DNA from: Pseudomonadota bacterium
Lineage (GTDB): Bacteria > Pseudomonadota > Alphaproteobacteria > Micropepsales > Micropepsaceae
Direction: 5' to 3'
DNA length: 64,000 nt
Assembly (NCBI GenBank): GCA_016201105.1
Contig: JACQDN010000009.1
Location: forward strand, 27,340 to 91,339
The notes under the pieces were generated by a model. It did no database searches, was not told the origin of the DNA, and was given only the letters and a program-made list of their open reading frames with translations. This document shows positions 1 to 8,069 of the stretch, piece after piece. Every line of letters starts with the position of its first letter. Within the stretch, counting starts at the first letter, position 1. Position numbers and translations under genes: made by a program.

Positions 1-85
1 GGGCGCGGCGTTCCCTCTCCAGGGAACTTTCCTTTGGGGTACGAAGGCAGTTAGATGGCGGCAATCGCTATCGGGAGACGCCGCT

Positions 86-1288
86 ATGGCCACGGGAATC
101 AAGGACAAAGTCGCTATTTTGGGCATGGGCTGCTCGAAGTTCGGCGAGCGCTGGGAATCGGGAGCCGAGGAGTTGATGGTCGAGGCCTATCTCGAGGCCA
201 TGCAGGACGCTGGCATCGACGTCAACCAGATCCAGGCCGCGTGGTTCTCGACCGCGATGCCCGAACAGCATGTCGGCAATGGCGGCACACCGATGTCGGT
301 CGCCTTGCGGCTTCCCAACATTTCGGTCACGCGGGTCGAGAATTTCTGCGCCTCGGGTTCGGAAGCCTTCCGCGGCGCCGTCTACGCGGTGGCGGCCGGG
401 GCCTGTGACATCGCACTGGCCCTCGGCGTCGAGAAGCTGAAGGACACCGGCTACGGCGGCCTGCCGCAACGCGAGAACGGCACGCTCAATCCGCTGTGGA
501 GCGCGAACGGTTCGGCGCCGGGAAATTTCGCGCAGCTGGCGAGCGCCTACCGCGCCAAGCACGGGGTTTCCAAAGACGATCTGAAACGCGCCATCGCGCA
601 TGTGTCGGTGAAGAGCCATGCCAACGGCACGAAGAATCCCAAAGCCCATCTGCAGAAAGCGATCACAGAAGAGATGTGCCTCAACGCGCCGATGATCGCC
701 GAGCCGCTGGGTCTGTTCGACTGCTGTGGCGTCTCGGACGGTGCGGCTTGCGCCATCGTGACGACGCCGGAAATCGCGCGCGCGCTCGGCAAGAAGGATC
801 TCATCACTGTGAAGGCGCTGCAGCTTGCGCTATCGAACGGTTTGGAGAGCCAGCACAATTCTTGGGACGGCTCTTATTTTCACACCGCGCGCATCGCTTC
901 GAAGCGCGCCTACGAAGAAGCCGGCATCAAAGACCCGCGCAACGAAGTCTCGATGATGGAAGTGCACGATTGTTTCTCCGTCACCGAATTGGTGACGATG
1001 GAAGATCTGCACATCTCCAAGGAAGGCGAGGGCTGGAAGGACGTGATGAACGGCTTCTACGATGCCGACGGCCAGGTGCCCTGCCAGATCGACGGCGGCC
1101 TCAAATGCTTCGGCCATCCTATCGGCGCTTCGGGCCTGCGCATGCTCTACGAGATGTATCTGCAGCTGCAAGGCAAAGCCGGCGCCCGCCAGCTCAAGAA
1201 CCCGACGATCGGCATGACGCACAATCTCGGCGGCGCGCCGGCGATGAACGTGTGCTCAGTGGCGATCATCGGGGCGCAGGGAGCGTAG
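86..1288 (+). CDS. thiolase-family acetyl-CoA acetyltransferase (SCP-x-like)
   Basis: A 400-residue protein with the thiolase fold. The nucleophile region reads NFCASGSEAF with Cys88, and the C-terminal catalytic region has CFGHPIGASG followed by MTHNLGG. This set fits the SCP-x/lipid-transfer type of thiolase, which cleaves or condenses acyl-CoA in fatty-acid or sterol side-chain metabolism, better than the biosynthetic PhaA type, which has a C-x-G motif near the C-terminus. The ATG at 86 has a GGGAG-like ribosome site about 10 bases upstream. It stands alone, followed by a palindromic repeat and a convergent dehydrogenase. A DUF35 partner, common beside such thiolases, is not visible; it could lie left of the window. 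Family assignment is firm, substrate unknown. Confidence 0.9.
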   Translation: MATGIKDKVAILGMGCSKFGERWESGAEELMVEAYLEAMQDAGIDVNQIQAAWFSTAMPEQHVGNGGTPMSVALRLPNISVTRVENFCASGSEAFRGAVYAVAAGACDIALALGVEKLKDTGYGGLPQRENGTLNPLWSANGSAPGNFAQLASAYRAKHGVSKDDLKRAIAHVSVKSHANGTKNPKAHLQKAITEEMCLNAPMIAEPLGLFDCCGVSDGAACAIVTTPEIARALGKKDLITVKALQLALSNGLESQHNSWDGSYFHTARIASKRAYEEAGIKDPRNEVSMMEVHDCFSVTELVTMEDLHISKEGEGWKDVMNGFYDADGQVPCQIDGGLKCFGHPIGASGLRMLYEMYLQLQGKAGARQLKNPTIGMTHNLGGAPAMNVCSVAIIGAQGA

Positions 1289-1311
1289 GCGCTGGCAAAT
1301 CGTTCCAAATC

Positions 1312-1433
1312 GTCGTCCCGGCCAAGCGTCGCGAAGCGGCGCGCGTGCCGGGACCTATAATCACGCTGCGAAAGGTTCTCGCGGACAATTCAGGACCATA
1401 TCTATGGATCCCGGCACAAGGCCGGGATGACGA
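1312..1433. repeat. intergenic palindromic repeat (CCCGGC-type)
   Basis: The spacer between two convergent genes begins with CGTCCCGGCC, contains GTGCCGGGACC, and ends with TCCCGGCACAAGGCCGGGAT and GACG. The two ends are inverted copies, so the transcript can fold into a long hairpin. Elements with this consensus are common between genes of many Alphaproteobacteria. It may also end transcription of both flanking genes. Confidence 0.6.
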
Positions 1434-1469
1434 TTTTTGATCGCATGTTCACGTCAATCCCAAACGGTT

Positions 1470-2579
1470 CTAATACACCACCACGCTCCTGATGCTCTTG
1501 CCTTCGTGCATAAGATGAAACGCGTCGTTGATTTTTTCCAGCGGCATGGTGTGGGTGATGAGATCGTCGATGTTGATCTTCTTGTCCATATACCAATCGA
1601 CGATGCGCGGTACGTCCGTGCGTCCTCTGGCGCCGCCGAACGCCGTGCCTTTCCAGACGCGCCCCGTGACGAGCTGAAACGGCCGCGTCGAAATCTCCTG
1701 GCCGGCACCCGCCACGCCGATAATGACGCTGACGCCCCAACCCTTGTGGCAGCATTCCAAGGCCTGACGCATCGTCTTCACATTGCCGATGCATTCGAAA
1801 CTGTAATCGGCACCGCCTTTGGTGAGTTCGACAAGATGTCCGACGATGTCGCCGCTCACCTCCTTGGGATTGACGAAGTGCGTCATGCCGAACTGCCGCG
1901 CCAGTGTTTCGCGCGCGGGATTGATGTCGACGCCGACAATCATATTAGCACCGGCTAGTCGCGCGCCTTGGACGACGTTCAGCCCGATGCCGCCGAGCCC
2001 GAAGACGATGACATTGGCGCCCGGCTCGACTTTCGCGGTGAAGATCACCGCACCGATCCCCGTCGTCACGCCGCAGCCGATGTAGCAGACCTTGTCGAAC
2101 GGCGCGTCCTTGCGGATTTTCGCGAGCGCGATTTCAGGAAGCACTGTGTGGTTGGCGAACGTCGAGCAGCCCATATAGTGCAGCACCGGCTTGCCCTTGA
2201 ATGAAAAGCGCGACGTGCCGTCGGGCATCACGCCTTTTCCCTGAGTGGTGCGGATCGCCTGGCAGAGATTGGTTTTGTGGCTGGTGCAGTAGTCGCATTG
2301 GCGGCATTCTGGCGTGTAAAGCGGAATGACGTGATCGCCGGGCTGAAGCGACGTCACGCCCGCTCCGACGTCGAGCACGACACCCGCGCCTTCGTGGCCT
2401 AGGATCGCCGGAAACAACCCTTCCGGATCCTCGCCCGACAAAGTGAACGCATCGGTGTGACAAACGCCAGTCGCCTTGATCTCAACCAGAACTTCTCCGA
2501 CTCTGGGTCCGGCTAGGTCTAGGGTTTCGATCTGCAGCGGCTTTCCAGCCGCAAAAGCTACTGCCGCGCGGGTCTTCAT
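1470..2579 (-). CDS. frmA: S-(hydroxymethyl)glutathione dehydrogenase / class III alcohol dehydrogenase
   Basis: This 369-residue zinc MDR dehydrogenase oxidises the glutathione adduct of formaldehyde to S-formylglutathione. The catalytic zinc ligands are seen in TGVCHTDAF (near residue 40) and GHEGAGVV. The structural zinc loop has four cysteines in [16 protein letters not shown], and the class III signature [12 protein letters not shown] follows. The Rossmann motif is [13 protein letters not shown] chose the ATG at 2579 because AGGGGAG lies six bases upstream; an in-frame TTG two codons earlier is less likely. No formylglutathione hydrolase gene is adjacent. The length is normal for the family. 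Confidence 0.96.
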   Translation of the reverse strand: MKTRAAVAFAAGKPLQIETLDLAGPRVGEVLVEIKATGVCHTDAFTLSGEDPEGLFPAILGHEGAGVVLDVGAGVTSLQPGDHVIPLYTPECRQCDYCTSHKTNLCQAIRTTQGKGVMPDGTSRFSFKGKPVLHYMGCSTFANHTVLPEIALAKIRKDAPFDKVCYIGCGVTTGIGAVIFTAKVEPGANVIVFGLGGIGLNVVQGARLAGANMIVGVDINPARETLARQFGMTHFVNPKEVSGDIVGHLVELTKGGADYSFECIGNVKTMRQALECCHKGWGVSVIIGVAGAGQEISTRPFQLVTGRVWKGTAFGGARGRTDVPRIVDWYMDKKINIDDLITHTMPLEKINDAFHLMHEGKSIRSVVVY

Positions 2580-2784
2580 GGGCAACTCCCCTGAGAATCT
2601 ACGCCGATCACATCACGGCACGCCGCAGAGCGCCAACATGAACAACCGCAAGCAACTGCGGCCCAGACAAACTCTGTTGCATAATCACCGCTCTGTTCAG
2701 GCTAAACTAGTCTGCGGCAGTCAAAGCAGTTGTCCGGCGTGACTGCTTCCAACATATTTATTTTCGGGCTTGTCAGGGGTGTCT

Positions 2785-3537
2785 ATGTTGAAAATCGAAC
2801 GCCAGCTGCAACGCTGGCTCTTCTGCGTTGTCGTTGCCGTCGCAGCGATATCGTTCTGCGTTTTGCCGCCGCCGGCTATGGCCGGAAGTTATCTCGACGC
2901 CGGCACTCCTGATTTAAAACCGGAAGAGCGCATCAAGCTGGAGCAGCCCAAGCCAGTTCAACTGCTTTTCCAATTCCAATCCAACGGGGACCCAAACGCT
3001 CGCGCCACCGATATTTTCAAAACCTACGTCACCCAGGCCGTTCAAAACAGCGGACTGTTTTCCGTTGTCACGGATGGGCCGGCGGACGGTGGTGCGGTAC
3101 TTTCTGTTACGATCAACAACATATTCGACAAGAAGGGGTCGGAGTCCAAAGGGTTCGTTACCGGTTTGACGTTCGGTCTTGCGGGTAACGTGCTCATCGA
3201 TAACTACCTCTGCACGGTCGACTATCTCGCAGGAACGCCGGGCGCTGCAAAGATTACGAAGACCGCGCGCCATGCGATCTATACGACCGTAGGGTTTACG
3301 GCATCACCGCCGGCGACGGCTGTGAAAGCGAAGAATCTTGATGACGCGGTTCTGACGATGACGCGCCAGATCGTGGAGACTGCGCTGAACTCTTTAGCGG
3401 GTGATCGGGCGTTCAATCCCAACGCACCACTGCCGGTGACATCGACAACGCCGGCTGCGCCCGCATTGCCGCCGGCAGCATCGGCAACCCAACCCGCCGC
3501 AACGACGCCAGCATCGCAACCGGCGGTGCATCAATGA
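2785..3537 (+). CDS. exported protein of unknown function
   Basis: A 250-residue protein with a clear signal peptide: basic start, hydrophobic stretch, then PPPAMAGS with likely cleavage after residue 32. The mature part is a globular domain of about 180 residues, followed by a Pro/Ala/Thr/Gln-rich tail from about residue 215 that is typical of a disordered periplasmic extension. The ATG at 2785 follows AGGGG at good spacing. The stop codon overlaps the next start (ATGA), so the two exported proteins are probably made together and may form one envelope complex. I do not recognise the family. Confidence 0.8.
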   Translation: MLKIERQLQRWLFCVVVAVAAISFCVLPPPAMAGSYLDAGTPDLKPEERIKLEQPKPVQLLFQFQSNGDPNARATDIFKTYVTQAVQNSGLFSVVTDGPADGGAVLSVTINNIFDKKGSESKGFVTGLTFGLAGNVLIDNYLCTVDYLAGTPGAAKITKTARHAIYTTVGFTASPPATAVKAKNLDDAVLTMTRQIVETALNSLAGDRAFNPNAPLPVTSTTPAAPALPPAASATQPAATTPASQPAVHQ

Positions 3538-4103
3538 ACGTGTTGAGATATTTCCTTGTCGTGATCGTTTCGGCTGCCGTCGCTTCCTGCGCGATGGCAC
3601 CGCTTCCGGCGCCCCAAGCGTCCATCGACAATCTCCAGACGATACGCGCTGCGGGTATCGCGCCCGTAAAGCTCGGCGATTTCACGTTGGCTCCGGGACT
3701 GTCGGACGCGACTGACAAGTCCATTGCTATCCGTGCGATGACTGTGGCCGCGCCGGGCGGCTCGTTTACCGGATACTTGCGAGATACCCTGCGTGTCGAA
3801 TTGCAGGCTGGCGGCAAGCTCGATCCGAACTCGACCATTGTCGTCAGCGGTCAGCTAACGAGAAGCGTTATCGATGCGGGTATGTCGGACCCGCATGCCA
3901 TTTTGGGCGCCATCTTTGTCGTTACGCGAGACGGCAATGAGGTCTATCGCAAGCCGCTCGAAGTGCGCACGCGGTGGACCGGGGATTTCCTCGGCGGTAT
4001 CGCGATTCCCGAAGCAGACAAGCAATACACCGCGCTCTATGCCAAACTCGTCAGCGCGTTCTTGTCCGATGGCGATTTCAAAGTGGCGGCCCAGCCGCAC
4101 TGA
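3534..4103 (+). CDS. putative lipoprotein of unknown function
   Basis: A 189-residue protein starting with a lipoprotein signal: a hydrophobic segment ending in AAVASC, with Cys19 as the lipidation site. It shares the ATGA overlap with the preceding exported protein and is probably co-translated with it. The body has alternating beta-rich segments (GNEVYRKPLEVRTRWTGDF) like small outer-membrane-anchored lipoproteins, but no diagnostic motif. The residues after the Cys are AM rather than D, which favours outer-membrane sorting. Function unknown. Confidence 0.78.
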   Translation: MNVLRYFLVVIVSAAVASCAMAPLPAPQASIDNLQTIRAAGIAPVKLGDFTLAPGLSDATDKSIAIRAMTVAAPGGSFTGYLRDTLRVELQAGGKLDPNSTIVVSGQLTRSVIDAGMSDPHAILGAIFVVTRDGNEVYRKPLEVRTRWTGDFLGGIAIPEADKQYTALYAKLVSAFLSDGDFKVAAQPH

Positions 4104-4173
4104 TCTCGCTTCCTCCCGCGATTTGGTCATAATACCTCGGTAGAAGTGGCGTCGATGGCCCTCGGGGCAATCT

Positions 4174-5091
4174 GTGATCGAAGTTCGCGATCTGGTTTAT
4201 GAGTATCCCACCAAACGGGCCTTGGAAGGGGTGAGCCTTAGCGTGGCCGCGCAGACCATCACGGCGCTGGTGGGCCCCAACGGTGCCGGCAAGACGACGC
4301 TTCTACGCTGTCTGGCGGCGCTGGAGTCGCCTTATACCGGTGCTGTGATGATCGACGGCCTCGATACGCGCGAGGCGCCTCGCCAAATTCATGAACGCCT
4401 CGGCTATTTGCCCGATTTCTACGGTCTCTACGACGAACTGATGGTGCGCCGCTGCCTCACCTATGCCGCGCGCTCGCATGGAATCGCACCTGCGCTCGCC
4501 GGGCCGGCGGTAGAGCGGGCGGCAAAACGTGTCGGACTTCTGGACCGGCTCGAAAGCAAAGCCGGCGAGCTGTCGCGCGGGCTGCGCCAGCGGCTCGCCA
4601 TCGCTCAATCCATCGTGCATGAGCCCAAAGTGCTGTTGCTGGACGAGCCGGCTGCCGGACTCGATCCGCAGGCCCGGCGCGATCTTTCCGCGCTTCTCGT
4701 TGCCTTGCGCGAAGGTGGCATGACGCTGGTGGTGTCGTCGCACATTTTGGCCGAGCTGGAGGACTATTGCTCGGAGATGATCATCATCGACAATGGCCGC
4801 GTCGTGGGCGGCAAGCCCATCAAGGTGCGCGAAGTCGAGCGCGCCCGTTATCTCATCGAGCTTGCCACCGCGCGCAGCGATCTGGGCGACTTCCTCAAAG
4901 GCGCGGGCATCGACGTGCTGGAGGCCGACGAGCATCACGCGCTCATTCATTTCACCGCCAATCCCGGCGCGCGCGCCAAACTCATTCGCGATCTGGTGAC
5001 CGCCGGCTTTGAAGTCGCAAGCTTCGGCGGGTCCAGCAAGGCGCTGGAAGACGCGTATTTCAAGGAAGTGCACAAGGAGGGCGGCGCATGA
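4174..5091 (+). CDS. ABC transporter ATP-binding protein
   Basis: A 305-residue ABC ATPase. Walker A is GPNGAGKTTLL near residue 34, the signature loop reads LSRGLRQRLAIAQ (LSRG in place of LSGG), Walker B is VLLLDEPAAGLDP, and the switch histidine is in VVSSHILAELED. About 90 residues follow the ATPase core, as in exporters of the CcmA/NatA/drug type (DRA family). The start is GTG at 4174. It overlaps the permease gene by four bases, so the two form one transporter. Export direction and type are inferred from the family; the substrate cannot be told. Confidence 0.93.
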   Translation: MIEVRDLVYEYPTKRALEGVSLSVAAQTITALVGPNGAGKTTLLRCLAALESPYTGAVMIDGLDTREAPRQIHERLGYLPDFYGLYDELMVRRCLTYAARSHGIAPALAGPAVERAAKRVGLLDRLESKAGELSRGLRQRLAIAQSIVHEPKVLLLDEPAAGLDPQARRDLSALLVALREGGMTLVVSSHILAELEDYCSEMIIIDNGRVVGGKPIKVREVERARYLIELATARSDLGDFLKGAGIDVLEADEHHALIHFTANPGARAKLIRDLVTAGFEVASFGGSSKALEDAYFKEVHKEGGA

Positions 5092-6449
5092 ATCCGGAAT
5101 TCCGCCGCAACCTGTGGCTCGAACTGACGCCGCGCCGCATGACGTTGATGGTTGTCATTCTGGCGCTCGCTTTCTTCGCTGCCGCGCTGACCGGTCAATA
5201 CCGCCCCGCCGGACTTGCCGAATTTCTCTACTACATGATCGTCGTGATCTGGGGCGCGCGCAACGCGGCCATCAGTGTGGTCGGTGAAATTCGCGATCGC
5301 ACCTGGGATTCGCAACGCCTGTCTTCGCTTGGCGCGGGTGAGATGATGTGGGGCAAATTATTCGGCTCCACGATCTACAACTGGTTCGGCGGGGCGATCT
5401 GTCTGGCCGTGTTGCTGATCTACGGCTTTGCCAACAACGGTTTGGTCGCGACAATCCTGGACGCCATCTATTACGTCGCCGTCGGCATCGTTGCCCAGTC
5501 TGCTTCGTTGCTCGCCAGTCTGGTCGCGGTACGCCGCCGTCAGAGTCACACGCGCTTTGAGATTTTCACCTATCAGGTCGCAGGTCTGATCGCGGCGCTT
5601 GGCGCATTCTATATCTGGGAAGCCGCCGATCCGGCCGGCTCGTTGGTTCCGCGCAAATTGCCAACCGATTTCATCCCGTGGTGGGGGCAGCGTCTTGACG
5701 CGCGCGTGTTCTTGCTGATTTCGCTGGCGATTTTCACAAGTTGGACGCTGGTCGGCTGCTATCGCCAGATGCGGCTGGAATTGAAGATGCGCAACGGACC
5801 CTGGGTCTGGGCGTCGTTTCTGATCTTTATGGGACTTTATGTCGCCGGATTCGATGCATGGCTTACACAAGATCCGAAGATGGCTGATTGGAGCACCGTG
5901 GCCCTGCGGTTGGCGCTCGCTGCCACGACTTACGCCACATTCACCTATGTCATGGTGCTGCTCGAGCCGAAGGATCGGGTTCTTTATCGCTGGCTCGGAA
6001 CGCAATTGCGTGGCGGCAGGCTCGATCGTTTTCTCGGCAGCGCGCAAGCCTGGATGACGAGTTATCTCGCGACTGTCACGGTTTCTATCGCTCTTATCGT
6101 CTGGATAGGCGTATCGCGTCCCGACGCGCTATGGGCGCAAGCGTTTATCGTCAGCTGCTTGGGCTTTCTTACGCGCGATGCCGGGATCTTCGTGCTGTTT
6201 CAAACTTTTCCGGGCCGGTGGCGCGGAGATTTTGGCGCCGTCATCGTGCTCTTTGCGCTCTATGCGCTGGTGCCCGCTGTTTTGGACGGATTGGGACTTA
6301 AAGCCGCGCTTGCCTTGTTCTACCCGCAATCAACCGAGCCCGTTTGGCTTTGCGCGGCGGCGGCGTGGGCTCAGGCCCTCGTCGTGGCGGTTATCGCCAT
6401 CGGCCGTCTCGCTCTGACGGAAAAGTCCGCCGTCGCCGCGCGGGCTTAG
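5088..6449 (+). CDS. ABC transporter permease, multi-spanning
   Basis: A 453-residue integral membrane protein with many hydrophobic segments, for example around residues 15-35, 45-65, 90-150 and 165-185, and several more in the C-terminal half. It contains the short soluble stretch VVGEIRDRTWDSQRLSSLG, which resembles the segment following the first helices in ABC-2-type permeases. Its start overlaps the ATPase stop (ATGA). It is the membrane partner of that ATPase. Its 3' end overlaps the convergent DUF6285 gene by four bases. I cannot name a substrate. Confidence 0.88.
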   Translation: MNPEFRRNLWLELTPRRMTLMVVILALAFFAAALTGQYRPAGLAEFLYYMIVVIWGARNAAISVVGEIRDRTWDSQRLSSLGAGEMMWGKLFGSTIYNWFGGAICLAVLLIYGFANNGLVATILDAIYYVAVGIVAQSASLLASLVAVRRRQSHTRFEIFTYQVAGLIAALGAFYIWEAADPAGSLVPRKLPTDFIPWWGQRLDARVFLLISLAIFTSWTLVGCYRQMRLELKMRNGPWVWASFLIFMGLYVAGFDAWLTQDPKMADWSTVALRLALAATTYATFTYVMVLLEPKDRVLYRWLGTQLRGGRLDRFLGSAQAWMTSYLATVTVSIALIVWIGVSRPDALWAQAFIVSCLGFLTRDAGIFVLFQTFPGRWRGDFGAVIVLFALYALVPAVLDGLGLKAALALFYPQSTEPVWLCAAAAWAQALVVAVIAIGRLALTEKSAVAARA

Positions 6450-6820
6450 CCGCGAGACTTGGCGATTCTCAAACCGGAATAGTTCGGTTGATCGATGGCG
6501 ATCTTATCCCGCATCGACGCTTCCAGGTGTTCGGCGAGGCCCGGTGTCTCCAGCGCCATCCTGCCGTCGCGGATTTGCTTGCACAGTTCGCGATTGAGCT
6601 CTTCCAGCGAGCCTTCGTGTTTCAACAATGTGGTGAGACGCTTTACTTCCTCGGAGGTGGCTTGGCCGCCAAGTTCGAGTTCGCGCGAGACGATCCCCAG
6701 CGCATTGGCCGCGACACGCGCGTGAAACGCCGTATGGCCTTTCAGTTCGGGCATGGCCTTGGTTTCGAGGAAGCTGCGCACGGCTTCCACCAGCTCGCGG
6801 ATTGAAGGTTGATCCATCAT
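6446..6820 (-). CDS. DUF6285-type small protein
   Basis: A 124-residue helical protein matching what I recall of the DUF6285 family: ELVEAVRSFLE near the start, FHARVAANALGIVSREL in the middle, and LRIAKSRG at the end. In other proteobacteria this family usually sits next to a phosphotransferase-like kinase and acyl-CoA dehydrogenases, and here it lies downstream of such a kinase. Its molecular function is not known. The spacer to the kinase gene is filled by a palindromic repeat, so co-transcription may be reduced. Start at ATG 6820; a second Met follows at once. Confidence 0.82.
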   Translation of the reverse strand: MMDQPSIRELVEAVRSFLETKAMPELKGHTAFHARVAANALGIVSRELELGGQATSEEVKRLTTLLKHEGSLEELNRELCKQIRDGRMALETPGLAEHLEASMRDKIAIDQPNYSGLRIAKSRG

Positions 6821-6827
6821 GAGAACA

Positions 6828-7030
6828 ACCTCCCCCTTGCGGGGAGGTCCAAAAATCCGCAGCGCAGCGAAGGATTTTCCCGCCTACGCTGAAGCTTCGG
6901 CGGGTCTTGAGCGTAGCCAAGTCCGCCATAGCCTTGGCGAAGGCGGATCGGGTGGGGGGAGGTGGTGCAGGCTTTCGCCCCCCACCCGAAATTTGCTTCG
7001 CAAATTTCGACCTCCCCGCGAGGGGGAGGT
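6828..7030. repeat. mosaic palindromic repeat, CCTCCCC family
   Basis: About 200 bases flanked by inverted ends (ACCTCCCCCTTGCGGGGAGG at the left, CGACCTCCCCGCGAGGGGGA at the right), each end being a palindrome itself. Inside are further paired blocks such as CCGCCTACGCTGAAGCTTCG and GGGTGGGG/CCCCCACCC, and GAAATTTGCTTCGCAAATTTC. Related elements occur at 18790 and 25282. It lies between the phosphotransferase gene and its DUF6285 partner. Confidence 0.8.
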
Positions 7031-7055
7031 AATTTCGTGGATTGATCAGACATCG

Positions 7056-8060
7056 TCATAACATTCCGTGAAATATTAAGTTCACGAGGTCGATTTCCGT
7101 TTCGGAGGATCGCCGCCCGATGGCGGCACGCTCCACCGAGCCGTCCACCCGGAAACCCTGATACATGCTCATGCACATGATGCCCCATTTGAGCGAGCCA
7201 TAGACGATCCAGGTGCGCGCCTCGTCGAGACTGACATCGCCGCCGCCGGCGGCTTTGTAGCCCGCCAGCAGATCGGGAAGCTCGCCGAATCCGCCGACAA
7301 CCTTCTCGGCCACGCCGAAACGCCACGAATTGGTGCAGATCCAGCCGATGTCTTCCAGCGGATCGCCGATATGCGTCAACTCCCAATCGAGCGCCGCTTC
7401 CACGCCGTCGGGTGAAATCAAGAGATTGCCGTGCCGAAAATCGCCATGCACGAGCGTCTGGCGCTTGGCCTCAGCCATGCGCGGCTCCAGCCATTTGAGC
7501 GCATAATCGAACATCGGATGCGGATAGCCGTAGCTGTCGTAGAGATCGCGATAGCGGCGAAGCTGGATGGGTCCGTCGATCACGGGGAGAATATCGCGCA
7601 ACGGTTCTTTGTCGACGGCGTGAATGCGGGCGAGAATTTCTCCGCATTGAAAGGCAAGCTTCGGCCGCACGGCATCGAATTCGGGATCGCGCAGGATTTT
7701 TCGCGCGATGGTTTCGCCCGGCAGCCGGTCCATGACGTAACCCTGGCCGACGCCGTCTTCGTCCTTCAGCACATAGCGCACGCCCGGCGCTTTCACACCT
7801 GCCTTGCGCGAGGCTTCGATCACGATGGCTTCCGTCGTCAGCGGAACCGCGGCCGAGCCCTCCGTCACCCGCTTTCCACCGCCGGGACTGCGCCGCAGGA
7901 TGAGAGGCTCGGACTTGCCGTCCATGAGCGCATCAAACGACCAGGTCTCCTGGCTGGCGCCGCCGGAGAGCCGTGTGATGTTCGTCACGTGCTCGAAACC
8001 GGCGATCGCTTTGACGAGCGCGACTTCGAAGGGTAACAAAAAATCTGGGGCCATGGTCAT
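7056..8060 (-). CDS. aminoglycoside-phosphotransferase-fold kinase (ACAD10-like)
   Basis: A 334-residue protein kinase-fold phosphotransferase. The catalytic loop is LVHGDFRHGNLL, with the metal-binding segment ALDWELTHIGDPLEDIGW following. The N-terminal nucleotide pocket includes ITRLSGGASQETW and LILRRSPGG. These features place it in the APH family branch related to the kinase domain of human ACAD10, often linked to acyl-CoA or hydroxy-acid metabolism rather than drug resistance. It starts 9 bases after the recG stop, so it may be read from the recG transcript. The DUF6285 partner lies downstream beyond a repeat. An ATG two codons later is an alternative start. Confidence 0.88.
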   Translation of the reverse strand: MTMAPDFLLPFEVALVKAIAGFEHVTNITRLSGGASQETWSFDALMDGKSEPLILRRSPGGGKRVTEGSAAVPLTTEAIVIEASRKAGVKAPGVRYVLKDEDGVGQGYVMDRLPGETIARKILRDPEFDAVRPKLAFQCGEILARIHAVDKEPLRDILPVIDGPIQLRRYRDLYDSYGYPHPMFDYALKWLEPRMAEAKRQTLVHGDFRHGNLLISPDGVEAALDWELTHIGDPLEDIGWICTNSWRFGVAEKVVGGFGELPDLLAGYKAAGGGDVSLDEARTWIVYGSLKWGIMCMSMYQGFRVDGSVERAAIGRRSSETEIDLVNLIFHGML

Positions 8061-8069
8061 TTTGGGCGG

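Noticed and set aside
7056..8060. Aminoglycoside resistance gene
   Set aside because: The fold is APH-like, but sequence and DUF6285 context fit the ACAD10-like metabolic branch, not drug resistance.
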